Notes: generated by a model from the letters alone, not told the origin. 64,000 nt of DNA from Akkermansiaceae bacterium UBA2381 (GCA_002344215.1 DDSV01000051.1:126023-190022); one strand, 5' to 3'; positions 52,992 to 62,323 are shown, counted from the stretch's first letter. Program-made: numbers and translations.

Positions 52992-53175
52992 ACGAATGGC
53001 ACGGTTTTAAGGCCCGTCTTCGATGGTAACGATCGATATCAACATTCCGTCCAATGCACGAATGAATTCCAGAAGCCCCAATTGCAATAGGGGTTCAAAC
53101 GCTCCGGAACCTCTATGCTCGTTGATCCTTCGCGATATGGAGTGCCTAAAGGAGGCTTGAAACCGTGCCATTCCT
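52992..53175. mobile_element. MITE-like element with terminal inverted repeats
   Basis: The ends are imperfect inverted repeats of 23 bp (19 matches): acgaatggcacggtttta... on the left and the reverse complement of ...gaaaccgtgccattcct on the right. The 184-bp segment is flanked by the same 7-bp word ccctgac (52985-52991 and 53176-53182), as expected of a target-site duplication. The interior has no gene. This is a candidate miniature inverted-repeat element, between the GH19 and GH75 genes. Confidence 0.6.
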
Positions 53176-53196
53176 CCCTGACCCCGAGCCCCGGTT

Positions 53197-54513
53197 TCAA
53201 CTCAAATCCGGCAGAGCATTCACCCTCGCCATGCCGCCCCACTTCTGAAACAAGTGTGTTGACTCTTTCTCTATAGTTTTAAACGGTCGTGGCTTGCCGT
53301 CTCCACTGCCTGGAAAGACGAGGTAAAGGAAGTCCTTTTTGCTGGAGCCTCCTTTGCGGGGATTTGAGGGCAGTTGCAGCATGTCTGCTAGTTTGACTGA
53401 AACCTCCCCAAGACCAGTCGCCGGACCTACCTCCGAATAGATCGCGGGAGCAGTCAGTCCCGTTTTGCGATTTACGAGAAAGGCGAAATCGCCGAGTCTG
53501 GCACTGCCGGTTTTACCCTTGGGCAGCACGACGTAGGGAATCTCGTTCGCGTTCACATAGCAACGCTGGTCCGTTAGGGAATACTCGTTCCAATAGCCGT
53601 GGGCGGTCTTCGAGACGAAGTAGCCTGGAGATGGCTGTGTGTTGTCCTGCTTGACGGGGCGGTTCTCGGAGTCAACGACAATCCCCCACCAATTCCACTG
53701 ATCGAGATTCTTGTCAGTCGGTGCGCCTTTGAAAGGGGGGGCACCTGCGTTGGCCAGGTAGTCCGTTCCGAGATCGCCGACCTTGTAGGCATCGGGCGCA
53801 CCGTCTGCACAGATGGCTACGCCGCGCTGGAAGAAGAACGGTGCCTCGCCATCGAAGGCCCAGGCGCGATACTTCAAAAAACCCTGGTGGATGTAGTCGA
53901 AGCGGGAGACCAGCTTCTCCGAAAGTGGAGCGGTGGCGAAGGCCGCTTCGGTGAAAAACTTCGGACCTGCCGCGAAAAAGTCATCTTCGCCCGGTTTGCC
54001 AACGAGCCCCTCGAACCACGCATAGACTCGCCGGGGATTGTCGAGAAGCGCTGTTGAATCGTTTTCGGCAATGGCGTCACCATGCTTCTTGTAAGCGCTC
54101 GATGAGCAATGGATGACCTTGGTCGCCTTGCCCTTTGAGTTGACCTCGGTGACAATTCCAATGTGTCCTTCGCTCCCACCGGAATCCCCGTAGACGGCGA
54201 TGCATCCCGGCACGGGTGCGTCGATGACGGTGAGAATGCCGGCCTTGTCGACAGCATCTGCGGCAGCCGCGGAGGTTTCGAACCATCCTTTCACCCCGTC
54301 GTCACCGTTTCGGCGAGCGTAGAAGGGCTCCTCGATATAACGGTCGAAGCCGAGACACCATGCAACGTAACCGCTACAGTCACAGCCATTCTCGGAGTCG
54401 GCAGGGGTTTCGTTTTTCGGTCGCCGCCCCCCTTTGCCCAGTCGGTAGATGATTTTTCTACCAAGGGCGGTGCGAGCGCGTTCAATGAGTTCAATGGCGT
54501 TTTTTGGGATCAT
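53197..54513 (-). CDS. NlpC/P60-like and GH75 chitosanase-like fusion
   Basis: The 438-residue product has no signal peptide. Residues about 5-170 form an NlpC/P60-like peptidase: GCDCSGYVAWCLG holds the nucleophile Cys-46, and GHIGIVTEV holds the His. Residues about 200-425 match GH75-type chitosanases (LGTDYLANAGAPP, NWWGIVVDSENRP, RLGDFAFLVNRKTG, VSVKLADMLQLPS). The product could cut both stem peptide and glycan parts of a wall, or chitosan. It lies 13 bp from the PhoD gene upstream, so they form an operon. Confidence 0.83.
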   Translation of the reverse strand: MIPKNAIELIERARTALGRKIIYRLGKGGRRPKNETPADSENGCDCSGYVAWCLGFDRYIEEPFYARRNGDDGVKGWFETSAAAADAVDKAGILTVIDAPVPGCIAVYGDSGGSEGHIGIVTEVNSKGKATKVIHCSSSAYKKHGDAIAENDSTALLDNPRRVYAWFEGLVGKPGEDDFFAAGPKFFTEAAFATAPLSEKLVSRFDYIHQGFLKYRAWAFDGEAPFFFQRGVAICADGAPDAYKVGDLGTDYLANAGAPPFKGAPTDKNLDQWNWWGIVVDSENRPVKQDNTQPSPGYFVSKTAHGYWNEYSLTDQRCYVNANEIPYVVLPKGKTGSARLGDFAFLVNRKTGLTAPAIYSEVGPATGLGEVSVKLADMLQLPSNPRKGGSSKKDFLYLVFPGSGDGKPRPFKTIEKESTHLFQKWGGMARVNALPDLS

Positions 54514-54526
54514 GATGGCGCCGGAA

Positions 54527-55867
54527 TTAAGGACTGAAGGAACGTTTCTTTAGAGGGGTGTTGCTGTCCGATGTGGTCCGGTACATGCGGTAGTGGACGT
54601 CGCCAGCTCCGTCGACTTCGATGGCCATGACATTGGAGTGTTTGGCAAAGTAGGACGCCTTCTCAATTCTGCTGGTGACGATGGGACCTTCTGCCAATTT
54701 GCGCGAAACCGGGCCGGGAACGAACTGGCGCTCAATGGTCCAATCGGGCGTGATCTGATTGATCGGGCTGGACATCAGTTCGTGGACCGTGGTGGCCCTG
54801 CCCGCGTCGTCTTTCACTTCAAGGGTGGAGTGGAGGGAGGCGTGCATGTCGCCGGTGAGGAAGACCACCTTTTCGATTCCCTGATCGAGGAGGTGTTGGA
54901 GAATGCGCCCCCGTTGCCCGTCATAGACTTTATCGCACCACTTGTCGGTTTTGGGACTCTTAACCTCGGTGACGAAGGGGATGCTGGTAACGATGAATTT
55001 AAGATCCTTCTTATGGTCGGAAAGCCACTTGATAAGTGCGGCCTCCTGCTCTGGATCGATCATCTGACCGGACCCGGAATAGCGGTAAAACCGGCAATCG
55101 AGGGCAAAAAATCGAACCTTGCCGAAGGAGAAGTCGTAATGGTAGTGCCGACCTTGGAGCGGGCTCTGGGGATTGTGACTGTGCTGGAAAAGCCAGTAGG
55201 CCTTCATCGCGACACGCGCGAGCCCCTGGTAGTCTATGTTGCCACTGGTGAGGTCGTTGTCGAAGTTGTTGATGATCTCGTGGTCGTCGAGAATCATGTA
55301 GTGGGGCAATTCGGTCAGCACCTTCCTTGTGGGAGTGCAGTTGTCCCAGGCGTCGAGATACTTGTCGCGATAGTGCTCGAAGTCGGCGCCCGGTCGGAAG
55401 GGAATGTCGGCATAGATCTGGTCGCCTCCATGGATCATGAAGCGGGCCTGATTGAGTTTGGCTAGGCGCGAGACCTGGATCCATGCCTGGTCAGGCTTCT
55501 CGAAAAACCCAGTGCTGTGAAGATTGCAAGAACCGAGGAGAAAGGTAAACCCTGTCTGTCCGGCGGACTTGGGAAATGTACGAAAGCGCCCCTCGGTGTA
55601 GGCATCGCGGACCCGCTCGTCGTCTGCGCTTTTCTTCGATTTTCCAAATGCAACCTTCACCCGGTAGGGTTGGTCAGCCGACAAACCCTCCCATTCTTTG
55701 ACGGCGGTATAAAACTCGGACTCTAGCGTTTCCACCATATACGTAGGACTGGTCGCTTGGTTGTCAGCATCGAGGACGTCAATGAAGGCAACCGGCCAGC
55801 GACCAGAGCCCCGAACCCAGATTTTGATGGAATGATCCGTGGCGTGTCCTAGGATGAGGCGTGGCAT
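54527..55867 (-). CDS. PhoD-like alkaline phosphatase/phosphodiesterase
   Basis: The 446-residue product carries PhoD signatures: LLGSCNLHS, MIHGGDQIYAD (metal site), YMILDDHEIINNFDND, FIVTSIPF and LTGDMHASLH. An N-terminal Fn3-like part (residues about 1-100) is typical. A Tat or Sec signal is missing, which is unusual, since most PhoD proteins are exported. Substrates of the family include teichoic-acid-type phosphodiesters and phospholipids. Its position beside wall hydrolases suggests action on envelope phosphate polymers. Confidence 0.85.
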   Translation of the reverse strand: MPRLILGHATDHSIKIWVRGSGRWPVAFIDVLDADNQATSPTYMVETLESEFYTAVKEWEGLSADQPYRVKVAFGKSKKSADDERVRDAYTEGRFRTFPKSAGQTGFTFLLGSCNLHSTGFFEKPDQAWIQVSRLAKLNQARFMIHGGDQIYADIPFRPGADFEHYRDKYLDAWDNCTPTRKVLTELPHYMILDDHEIINNFDNDLTSGNIDYQGLARVAMKAYWLFQHSHNPQSPLQGRHYHYDFSFGKVRFFALDCRFYRYSGSGQMIDPEQEAALIKWLSDHKKDLKFIVTSIPFVTEVKSPKTDKWCDKVYDGQRGRILQHLLDQGIEKVVFLTGDMHASLHSTLEVKDDAGRATTVHELMSSPINQITPDWTIERQFVPGPVSRKLAEGPIVTSRIEKASYFAKHSNVMAIEVDGAGDVHYRMYRTTSDSNTPLKKRSFSP

Positions 55868-56074
55868 TATGGTGGGTCTCGTTCGAGGTAAACATGCTGG
55901 GTGGTTGAATGAGGGGCGTCAAATAAAAAAGAGTTGGATAGCAAAATTTACCTTGCTGGGTGCCGCTTGATTTGATGTGTTCATCTCAGCTTTATTCTCG
56001 CCGGCACGAAAATTGCGCCGCCCTATCCAAACCAAACGTGATCCAGCCTCCAAACCACGCAATTCCCCATCGAC

Positions 56075-56707
56075 ATGCCACTGGAATTCCCACTGATTCA
56101 CCAAGCCTCTTCGATCAAGTTCGAGTCGGTCATATCGGCCATGGAGAATAAAGGATACAAAATATACAACAATGGGGATTATAGTCTCAACGTGGTCGGT
56201 GTCCGCCGCACGAAGATGAAGCTCGACACCTTCAATGATGTCCTGCTCGCCTTTTATCCATTGCAAGGGCAGTGGATGTACTCAAAGTATCAAATTACAA
56301 CGATCCCGGGAGCTACCTATCTCTCCGGGAAGCCCCTGAACGCAAAAGGAACGGCGCTACTGGTTCCGGGGCAGTATTTCGAGAAATACACGATCAGGAA
56401 ACACGACGGGGACTATGATGCGTTCTGCCAGAAAAAGGAAGAGGGCAACGAAGTGAAAGCCTGGCGGGACGACAACATGGATGGGAATCTGAACCCGGAC
56501 AAATCCAAAACCCACGATGCCTGGGGCATCAACATCCACAGGGCGAATCCCGATGGTTGCACAATATCGGTGCAGTCATACTCGGCAGGGTGTCAGGTTT
56601 TCCGCTGCGCAGCCCAATTCAAGTCATTCATGGACATCGTTCGTGTGGCCAAGAAGAAATATGGCAACTCGTTTACCTATACGCTGTTGGATCAAGCTGA
56701 TCTCTAA
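56075..56707 (+). CDS. Putative wall enzyme with SAGCQ motif
   Basis: The 210-residue product has no signal peptide. Its C-terminal half contains AWGINIHRANPDGC and SVQSYSAGCQVFRCAAQF, with a His-155 and Cys-173 arrangement that resembles the L,D-transpeptidase/peptidase type (His then SxGC). I remember similar 'GINIHR...SAGCQVF' proteins from Bacteroidetes and phages, but with no proven activity. It is divergent from the PhoD gene (207 bp between). I treat it as a peptidoglycan-directed enzyme or protein. Confidence 0.65.
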   Translation: MPLEFPLIHQASSIKFESVISAMENKGYKIYNNGDYSLNVVGVRRTKMKLDTFNDVLLAFYPLQGQWMYSKYQITTIPGATYLSGKPLNAKGTALLVPGQYFEKYTIRKHDGDYDAFCQKKEEGNEVKAWRDDNMDGNLNPDKSKTHDAWGINIHRANPDGCTISVQSYSAGCQVFRCAAQFKSFMDIVRVAKKKYGNSFTYTLLDQADL

Positions 56708-56935
56708 CGCGAAAGAGCGGGAGTAACACGACTATTCTTGACTGGAGCCATGTCCATTTCTCCGTTTCCATCAAAATCCATCGACCACCGAACATTCCGT
56801 GCGAGGGATGCAGCGGGCTTTTTGCCAGGTCACCGTGCCGTCTCGCGCGACCAGCGTATTGCCCATCTGAGAGCCTCTTCAGGATAAACCTGTTTGAGGG
56901 AGCGGTTTATTGTCCCGGTAGCAAAGTCTAGGATG

Positions 56936-57385
56936 CTAACAGCGCCCATGCCAGAGATGATGGGATTCAATCCGTGCCTCTGCGTATGCTTTTGTCAGAC
57001 TCGACACACCCTCAAGAAAAGAGTCAGACAATCGCTTCCTCGCGCGACAGTAAGAGGATTTATCGAAGGCAGGAACCGGTAGATTCGCCCGGGCATATCA
57101 ACTCTGACCGAAGGTCAGTGCGTTTGAACACGGGACGTTGCATTCCAACATCTGCGAGATCCATGCTCAAAAGGTGACCACTTCCGGGAACACCCGTTTG
57201 CGAATGTCGCTCTGCGATGCGAAGGGAGTTTCAGGTGGAATAATTCCGCTGAAGACGGTGCCGATCTCAGAGATCGAATCAGCGCGGAGTTTCCTTCGCA
57301 AAAGACGAATCGCTTTCAGTAGACGACATCTCGGTCTCCCGCGAAGTTTTGGCGAAATTCCCGGAAGGAATGGTGTTGTTCTCAC
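56936..57385 (-). pseudogene. Decayed IS4-type transposase N-terminal part
   Basis: Reading the minus strand from ATG 57385, the frame has typical IS4-type N-terminal sequence (RLLRRKLRADSISEIGTVFS, DIRKRVFPEVVTF) up to a TGA at 57167, exactly where a Trp codon (TFWAW) should be. Beyond it, the same frame continues AWISQMLECN, then NALTFGQS, another TGA and LPVPAFDKSSYCRARKRLSD, a hallmark of the family, before ending at 56936. It is a clearly broken remnant. The stretch 56708-56935 has further open fragments (MGAVSILDFATGTINRSL) that I cannot place. Confidence 0.65.
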
Positions 57386-57800
57386 ACTCTAACTCACACA
57401 TTCCGCTGGGTTTTTCATGTCAAAAATCAACGAAGAGTTTCCCTGAAAACTGTGCGATCCTTCCCTGACTCCGTTCCCTTATCGAAAAGATAACATACGA
57501 ACCGGCCGGAAAAGCGGGATCAATTCGAAGATTCTTTCGGGAGGATCAAACCAGATTCAGAGATGTGTCCGTTCTTCAAAAAGGCTACCCGCTCTCCATG
57601 AGAAAATTCTTTAGCTTAAATCGAAGGTCACCAACAATTCCATTAACCTCAATTCTCAATATTGACTACAATTCTGAATTCTTTCCATAAGAAAAACTCC
57701 AATATGAACCGCACGGTCGCATCTTTTATCCTTGTCAAGACAAGTTCATGCTGTTGAATAATTACAACACTGCAGATGCACTGCGTGAATCTTTTTAACT
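57386..57800. promoter_or_regulatory. AT-rich leader with two inverted repeats
   Basis: AT content rises after about 57400. A 14-bp inverted repeat cttgtcaagacaag lies at 57731-57744, and a second one (tgttg / caaca with 8-bp centre) at 57752-57769. Both sit upstream of the membrane-protein gene at 57801 and may be operators for the group of genes that follows. Confidence 0.45.
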
Positions 57801-58190
57801 ATGAATAGAGAAACCAGTAAGTCCGATCCTTATCTTCAACGGTTAGCTAAGCTTTTGCCCGCAGAGTTAGTTGCAGCATACATTGCCATAACCGGGGTCG
57901 TAACCGCTGCCGATGAACCAAATCTATGGCTCGGGATTTCTCTAGTTGTGATAGGGCTCCTTGTGCCACTTTACCTATATTTCTTCGGTAACGTCAAAGG
58001 AGTTTGGCAACTTTTGATTTCAGAAGTTTCATTTTGGATTTGGGCTGGAAATATCTCGCCGGAATTTTCATGGTTTCAGAGGGTCGAGCCAATAGGTTGG
58101 TCGATAATGGTTATTCTTTGGTGTTTAATCATTCCATTCGCGTTTGGGCCCCCGCCCCCGACAAGTCCTCTCCCGGCCAACAACTCTTAG
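57801..58190 (+). CDS. Small multi-pass membrane protein
   Basis: The 129-residue product has three or four hydrophobic segments (LPAELVAAYIAITGVV, NLWLGISLVVIGLLVPLYLYFFG, QLLISEVSFWIWAGNI, GWSIMVILWCLIIPFAFGP). The N-terminal 'L..L.PAELVAAYIAI' resembles a group of small membrane proteins with unknown role. The size and number of segments would allow a holin-like or pore-like role with the wall enzymes to the left, but no evidence proves that. It is followed by the next gene after 18 bp. Confidence 0.6.
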   Translation: MNRETSKSDPYLQRLAKLLPAELVAAYIAITGVVTAADEPNLWLGISLVVIGLLVPLYLYFFGNVKGVWQLLISEVSFWIWAGNISPEFSWFQRVEPIGWSIMVILWCLIIPFAFGPPPPTSPLPANNS

Positions 58191-58208
58191 CATTATTCTA
58201 AAGATCGA

Positions 58209-59033
58209 ATGACAGCGTTACTGGTCGCACTCGAAATTACAGCCCTTTTTGGATCACCTGAAGCGACTGCCGCGGGAAGGATCAATTTTTCAAAGCGGAA
58301 TGAGGGGGAGTTAGGTATCTTGTTCTCAGCCAACGGTGCGTCGTATAGTGCCGCGAAATCATATAACTCAAATTTCCGAGTTCTGATAGAACGAAACGGA
58401 GTTTACAGGGTTTCTAAGTCATCATCGGTTTGGTTCCGAGTTAATCATTTCAATAAAGAGCAAGCTAAAAAAAATAGTTTTATCGCCGTAAAAGTCACCA
58501 GATTTCATACCGAGAAACCAAATCGTGCAAAATTCTCGGTCTTTCGAAATGACAAATCTTCCAATTGGGTGCGCGAACCAGGCGAGGTAATGTTTTCTGA
58601 GAGCGATAACTCTGGGTTCAATGTTCGCAGCGATCCGTGGACTGAATACCTCGATTTCGATGATCCGGGTATCTGGGATTTTGGACACCAAAAAGAACTC
58701 CTTTCCTCTGAGTTCGACAAGCAAACAAAACACTGGCACGCAACTCGAGCGGCGAGTGGCAGGAGTTCATGGATGCTTCGGAAGTGGCTCTTAAAAGAGG
58801 CAGATGGCATCTTCTTTAGCGAGTCGGATAGGGCCAAGAAAATTTTGAATGTCAATGAAGTTTACGCTACTTACGACTGCCTCCTAATCTCGTTTCAGAA
58901 AACTGATAATTTAAACAGCACGGAGCCAGTTATATTTTCAGTTGATACGCAGGACTGTCGATGTGTTCTACTCGAGATTCGTGCTCCAGGTGATAAGGAA
59001 TACGAAAAGCGCACATGGCTTATCGCGAAATAG
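58209..59033 (+). CDS. Secreted or anchored protein, unknown
   Basis: The 274-residue product has a short signal-like N-terminus (MTALLVALEITALFGSPEATAA). The mature part is beta/alpha mixed (INFSKRNEGELGILFSANG, WFRVNHFNKEQAKKNSFIAVKV, WLLKEADGIFFSESDRAKKIL). Codon use is AT-richer than in most of the window. Stop-to-start distance to the membrane-protein gene is 18 bp, so cotranscription is likely. I cannot name its family. Confidence 0.55.
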   Translation: MTALLVALEITALFGSPEATAAGRINFSKRNEGELGILFSANGASYSAAKSYNSNFRVLIERNGVYRVSKSSSVWFRVNHFNKEQAKKNSFIAVKVTRFHTEKPNRAKFSVFRNDKSSNWVREPGEVMFSESDNSGFNVRSDPWTEYLDFDDPGIWDFGHQKELLSSEFDKQTKHWHATRAASGRSSWMLRKWLLKEADGIFFSESDRAKKILNVNEVYATYDCLLISFQKTDNLNSTEPVIFSVDTQDCRCVLLEIRAPGDKEYEKRTWLIAK

Positions 59034-59293
59034 TTGGGGGATCAATGCGGCGTGGTCGATTGCAGCTTTGAAGTTTCGTATTTCTGAGGAATGAGCTCTC
59101 GCAAACAAGCTACGAAGTTTCTCCTGAAACTCTCCGGGATTTCGCGGCTATTGCCTATTGTGAGCATTGATTTTAAGGTTTTGATAGTAATTACCTGGTG
59201 GACGTGATTGATGATCTTTATTTTTTGGAATAAAGTTTGATTTTTCCAACGCCTTATCCCAACCTTTTCGTAAGCTACTAATCGAAATACACT

Positions 59294-61228
59294 ATGATCG
59301 CAGCATCCAGCTTGGTAATCGCATTGGGCATTGTGAATTCAGCTGTGAAATTGGGACGACGTGTCGAACTGATCCGCGTACAGCACAAGTTAGGCGATCC
59401 GCTGCCGTTTAGCTTGCCTGATGATCAGCCCAACTTCGCGGACAAAGTTGGCGATATGATAGCTTTTTTTAATGGGGATGCGGGGAAAGGCATCCTCGCT
59501 GATGACAAGAATATCAAGGAATTGTGGGATGATCTCCGCGCCGCGATTGATGCAGGAAACAATCCGAAAATTTTAACCCTGGGAAAGATTCTGACCAAGA
59601 ACTGGGCGCTCCTTACGGGTGAGCCCATCCATGTGTTTGGGCATGATTTCGATGGACCTCCAGTTGCTACCCAGATGGCGTTGATTCAATACTATATGGT
59701 CGATGCGGCCGAATCCGGCCACGGCAGATCGGTTATCACTGATATTGCTCTGGCTACCGCCGATGTGGCGCTTGAGTTCGTGGGCAGCAATCCAGCAGTC
59801 ATTACCAATGACCCAGTGGTCCAGAAGGCCTTGGGTTCATTTTTGCTGTATTTCACTGCAGGAGATCTAGAGGATCAAAGTTTCCGCCAACTTTTCGACC
59901 GCACACTGAGCAGTGTGATTCGCACCGCGATTGCGCATCGGGATCTGCTGGAGGATGAGAAGGCGCTCTCAGTCTTCCTTGAAGCCCTCGCAGAAGTTCA
60001 GAAAGCAGACCCCGATTTCGTAGCGGGCTTGATCGGCGGCAAAGGATTCGACAAGCTACTGCAGTCTGTGATCAAGACTCTGGGCGAGAACCTCGGTCAG
60101 TTCGCCAGCGACCAAGTGGTTATTGATATTGTCGGAGGCATCCTCAAGGACGTCGCTCAGGACAACGTCTTCAAATCCATTCTCAAGGGAGATGATTCAG
60201 CGCTTACGGCTGTGGCTCAAATCGTTATCGCTCAGGTCGCCAAACACCCTGCGCTCCTGAAAAAGACCGATGGTGACGAGGTTTGGCACAGTGCGCTCAA
60301 GGAGGTGCTCAAGAAGATAGCCGAACACGCTGAGGGGAGGACTCTGTTTACCGACGAAGCCCTCAGCTCTCTGATCAACGCGACACTGCGAGGTGTGGCT
60401 CAGAACAAGGAACTGCTTGACGGGGATTTCGTTGAACGGCTCGTCGCATCGGTTGCCGACAACCTCGGCAAGAAGTCGGTGAAGGACCTTTTCAGCAAAG
60501 GCAGTCTGAATATCATCGCCTCAGCCGTGCTTGATGCCACCGCAGAGCACGTCGAATTACTAATCAAGGATGACAAGCTGCTAGCAGCAGTTTTGGGCGC
60601 TGTGATGGCGGAGGGAGCGAAGGGCTTCAATGAGGGATTTGACCGTGATTTTGCAATCAATTTGGCGGTCGCCGCCATTGATGCGGTAGCGGAAAATTTT
60701 TCCACGGTCAAGCTTCCTGATCCATACGGCGAGATTATAGGAGCTTTGCTTAGGGAGCTTTCTAGAAACGACCTCCGCACAAACCTTTCCCGCCGCGAAA
60801 TTATTGCAATCTTCACCGAATCGGTCAGGATTATTGCCGCGAACCCGCACCTTTCGGATAATCACCTTGCGAATGGCAAAGTTCCTGTCAGCGTGGTGCG
60901 CAGCATTGCGAATGCTGTAGCCCACGACCCCACAAAACTTCTAAGTGGACCAGTCCTCGGCTCGTTGATAGTTGAAGTGCTCGAGGCCGTCAGCCTTCGA
61001 GCCAAAGCATACGCAAGTGTCCCTGCCGAGGAAAACGTGGAACTCAGCAATCTGCTGACCGCGACACTCGGTCGCCTCCAGACCGAAGTTGGTGTGAGTC
61101 TTGGCTCCAACAATATCGTTTCAGTGGTCGTCCAAATGGTGCTTGATTGGGGTAAAGATCAGTTCCTAGCTAAAGCCGGTGAACCTGATTTCGAGGACCA
61201 CATTGAAAGAGCTCTTCTAGCCGCCTGA
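59294..61228 (+). CDS. Large helical-repeat (alpha-solenoid) protein, unknown
   Basis: The 644-residue product is almost entirely helical. Repeating units of about 45-55 residues follow a pattern such as 'VIxxALxxVAxxxDLLxxDxxLxxLLxAxLxxVA': examples are SVIRTAIAHRDLLEDEKALS, SALKEVLKKIAEHAEGRTLF, SSLINATLRGVAQNKELLDG and IIASAVLDATAEHVELLIKD. There is an N-terminal hydrophobic stretch (MIAASSLVIALGIVNSAVKL), which may be a membrane anchor. There is no recognisable catalytic motif. It precedes a lipoprotein gene by 18 bp. A surface-layer, scaffold or pore-like role is possible, but the family is unknown to me. Confidence 0.65.
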   Translation: MIAASSLVIALGIVNSAVKLGRRVELIRVQHKLGDPLPFSLPDDQPNFADKVGDMIAFFNGDAGKGILADDKNIKELWDDLRAAIDAGNNPKILTLGKILTKNWALLTGEPIHVFGHDFDGPPVATQMALIQYYMVDAAESGHGRSVITDIALATADVALEFVGSNPAVITNDPVVQKALGSFLLYFTAGDLEDQSFRQLFDRTLSSVIRTAIAHRDLLEDEKALSVFLEALAEVQKADPDFVAGLIGGKGFDKLLQSVIKTLGENLGQFASDQVVIDIVGGILKDVAQDNVFKSILKGDDSALTAVAQIVIAQVAKHPALLKKTDGDEVWHSALKEVLKKIAEHAEGRTLFTDEALSSLINATLRGVAQNKELLDGDFVERLVASVADNLGKKSVKDLFSKGSLNIIASAVLDATAEHVELLIKDDKLLAAVLGAVMAEGAKGFNEGFDRDFAINLAVAAIDAVAENFSTVKLPDPYGEIIGALLRELSRNDLRTNLSRREIIAIFTESVRIIAANPHLSDNHLANGKVPVSVVRSIANAVAHDPTKLLSGPVLGSLIVEVLEAVSLRAKAYASVPAEENVELSNLLTATLGRLQTEVGVSLGSNNIVSVVVQMVLDWGKDQFLAKAGEPDFEDHIERALLAA

Positions 61229-61246
61229 AATCCGCAAACTCTTATC

Positions 61247-62068
61247 ATGAAAAGATTTCTCAACTTCGTCAGCCTGTTCACTATTTTGGTGATCGCCTCC
61301 ACTACGTTCGGCGGCTGCTATAGTCGGACGCTGCAGGGCGTCCATGACACCTACCGGAGTGAGTTTCAGGCGAACCTCGACAAGGCGTCGACATTTAAAA
61401 CTTCAGCGGAAGGAGCAGCCGCGCTGCAGGTCGATCAATTCCCTGTTACGCTGTCTGCCATCTCTTCGTTCCGACAAAAGTACCCGAAAGTCGAAAACGC
61501 TAACAAGCACCTCACGGTGCTCGAGGCAATGATATACCTGCAAACGGGACGCTACGGCCAGGCCCGTTTGGCCCGGAAGACCGCATCCGAAATGGGCTCG
61601 GCCAGCCTGACGACGTTCGGTGGTGGACTCACCCGAGACGAACTTTTGTTTCAAGCCATGCAGAAGACTCCCGGGCTTATCGAAGGCTGGGAGTTTCTGG
61701 ACAACTCGGGCGCCGGAACTGAGCCTGGCGAAGGCGATGTCTTGAGCGCAGCAGATAATATCGCAGAACTATCGAGAAACTCCTCTGTTGCCGAAGGCGA
61801 CGACGGGCGAATCTATCTCGCCTCGACGGCATCCCTACTCTACCTGCGCCAAATGGACGATGAGGCTATTATTGCAAAATTCTATGGAAGGGACCCCAAT
61901 CCGATCTACCGGAAATACGGCAAGATCATCGTGGAGACTCTTGAGCCTCACCTGCAACCTCACGAGATCGCCTCAAGTGAGGATGCCGCTGCAGATCTTT
62001 CGAAGTGGGCTTTGCGATATCGCTATGTCCGGATTTACCAAATTGGGAAGGACTACAGCAAGAGGTAG
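61247..62068 (+). CDS. Lipoprotein downstream of the helical-repeat gene
   Basis: The 273-residue product has a lipobox (TTFGGC, Cys-24). The mature part is helical and TPR-like in places (NANKHLTVLEAMIYLQTGRYGQARLARK), then has an acidic stretch (AGTEPGEGDVLSAADNIAEL). It is 18 bp after the helical-repeat gene and shares its direction. Together they may form a two-part envelope complex, a large solenoid plus a lipoprotein. No family is recognised. The region just to its right holds the IS66 insertion. Confidence 0.62.
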   Translation: MKRFLNFVSLFTILVIASTTFGGCYSRTLQGVHDTYRSEFQANLDKASTFKTSAEGAAALQVDQFPVTLSAISSFRQKYPKVENANKHLTVLEAMIYLQTGRYGQARLARKTASEMGSASLTTFGGGLTRDELLFQAMQKTPGLIEGWEFLDNSGAGTEPGEGDVLSAADNIAELSRNSSVAEGDDGRIYLASTASLLYLRQMDDEAIIAKFYGRDPNPIYRKYGKIIVETLEPHLQPHEIASSEDAAADLSKWALRYRYVRIYQIGKDYSKR

Positions 62069-62323
62069 GACCTAGAGCAATTGCTTATTTTGCTTCTTTC
62101 ACCACGCGGCGAAGTGAATCTTCGCAAGAGTCTAGTCTATGTCACGGGACGGGGCGATCACAGAATTCATTTCAGTTCATTCATGAAATGCCTGTCGCGC
62201 TTCTGACGAATCAAGATGGCGCTAAATTCTACCATGAGTTTGTTTCCCAGTGGAGATAAAGCGTAAGCGTCAAACCGAGCCCCGATTGAAGATCGCTTCG
62301 TAGGCGTCGTAGGTTCGTAGCCT

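Noticed and set aside
53039..53242. Minus-strand open frame of 67 codons across the MITE-like element
   Set aside because: It spans one terminal repeat and the end of the GH75 gene; no homology-like pattern is seen.
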